Shown here in pieces: positions 5,239-5,560 of a stretch of DNA of 5,560 nt (position 1 is its first letter; every line of letters begins with the position of its first letter). The translations under genes were made by a program, and so were the position numbers. The notes under the pieces are model-generated. The model ran no database searches, was not told where the DNA came from, and was given only the letters and a program-made list of their open reading frames with translations. The DNA is from an uncultured Hungatella sp. (GTDB taxonomy: Bacteria; Bacillota; Clostridia; Lachnospirales; Lachnospiraceae), in the NCBI GenBank assembly GCA_910588325.1, contig CAJUPP010000117.1, forward strand, positions 1-5,560. The letters run 5' to 3'.

Positions 5239-5560
5239 CTACGGCAGACAGCTGACTCTGACTTTTCCGTCGGTCATCACCATCTTGACGTTTATATTTT
5301 CATCAAAGAGTACCAGATCTGCTTTCCTGCCTGGCAGCACCTTCCCTGTCTCACCGGAAAGTCCAAGGATACGGGCAGGGACAGATGTCGCCATATAGAC
5401 TGCCTCTGCCAGGGATGCCCCGCTGTGCCTTGCCATGGTTCTTACCAGGCGATCCGCTGTGCAGATGCTTCCTGCAAAGGCCTGTCGGTCCGGCATCTTG
5501 GCGACTCCGTCTTCTATGATCACCCCCTGCCCCGTCTCAAGGCTTCCCAGGATGCTTTCG
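5239..5560 (-). CDS. nagA: N-acetylglucosamine-6-phosphate deacetylase, C-terminal part (5' end beyond window)
   Basis: The 106 codons seen are the C-terminal part of a NagA-type amidohydrolase, which removes acetate from N-acetylglucosamine-6-phosphate in the cytoplasm to give the NagB substrate. Diagnostic blocks, numbered from the first complete codon in the window, are IIEDGVAKMPDRQAFAGS (14-31), DRLVRTMARHSGASLAEAV (36-54), the substrate-end helix MATSVPARILGL (56-67), and the closing beta-sandwich strands GKVLPGRKADLVLFDENI and VKMVMTDGKV. The frame is open to the right edge, so the GTG at 5523 is not the true start. The metal-binding residues and the catalytic Asp lie upstream, outside the window. 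It precedes nagB on the same strand. AgaA (N-acetylgalactosamine-6-phosphate deacetylase) is the main alternative, because the two cannot be told apart from this fragment. Confidence 0.92.
   Translation of the reverse strand, partial: ESILGSLETGQGVIIEDGVAKMPDRQAFAGSICTADRLVRTMARHSGASLAEAVYMATSVPARILGLSGETGKVLPGRKADLVLFDENINVKMVMTDGKVRVSCLP

Noticed and set aside
5239..5523. Separate 94-aa gene starting at the GTG at 5523
   Set aside because: The frame continues upstream without a stop to the window edge and the sequence is plainly the C-terminal part of NagA.

Overview
The window looks like the chromosome of a low-to-mid GC member of the Clostridia, most likely a gut Lachnospiraceae-type bacterium. 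This is inferred from the strong AGGAGG-type ribosome binding sites, the A/T-rich sigma-A promoter, the multi-TM hybrid histidine kinase paired with a stand-alone receiver, and an intracellular GH88/NagB/NagA set. No rRNA or other marker is present, so the taxonomy is tentative. All confidently called genes lie on the minus strand; transcription runs from high to low coordinates.

Region 1 (5560 down to 3128) is a glycan-catabolism operon cut by the right edge. It holds the C-terminal part of N-acetylglucosamine-6-phosphate deacetylase (nagA), a divergent NagB-family amino-sugar-6-phosphate deaminase, and a GH88 unsaturated glucuronyl hydrolase. Together they fit the cytoplasmic end of glycosaminoglycan use. 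GH88 splits unsaturated uronyl-(1,3)-hexosamine disaccharides made by polysaccharide lyases. The released N-acetylhexosamine, once phosphorylated, is deacetylated by NagA and deaminated/isomerised by NagB into glycolysis. Lyase, transporter, kinase/PTS and promoter must lie outside the window.

Region 2 (2696-3127) is a 432-base gap without a secure gene. It contains a long imperfect hairpin just after the GH88 stop, a good sigma-A promoter facing the two-component genes, a weaker plus-strand promoter candidate facing the other way, small dyads, and a possible 55-codon plus-strand ORF.

Region 3 (2695 down to 1) is a two-gene signalling operon. It has a 120-residue CheY-like receiver followed, with a 4-bp ATGA overlap, by a large membrane hybrid histidine kinase. 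The kinase frame stays open through 778 codons and leaves the window at position 1. Its visible order is six probable TM helices, HisKA, HATPase, a degenerate receiver, an intact receiver, and then an unusual tail: a run of 11 Lys/Arg followed by Ser/Glu/Pro-rich 14-residue tandem repeats at the window edge. No DNA-binding output domain is visible, so a phosphorelay or protein-interaction output is likely.

The most unusual things here are the charged, repeat-bearing kinase tail, the pseudo-receiver, the divergent regulatory region and the atypical NagB phosphate loop. I do not see convincing evidence of a wholly new system, mobile element, CRISPR array or RNA gene.
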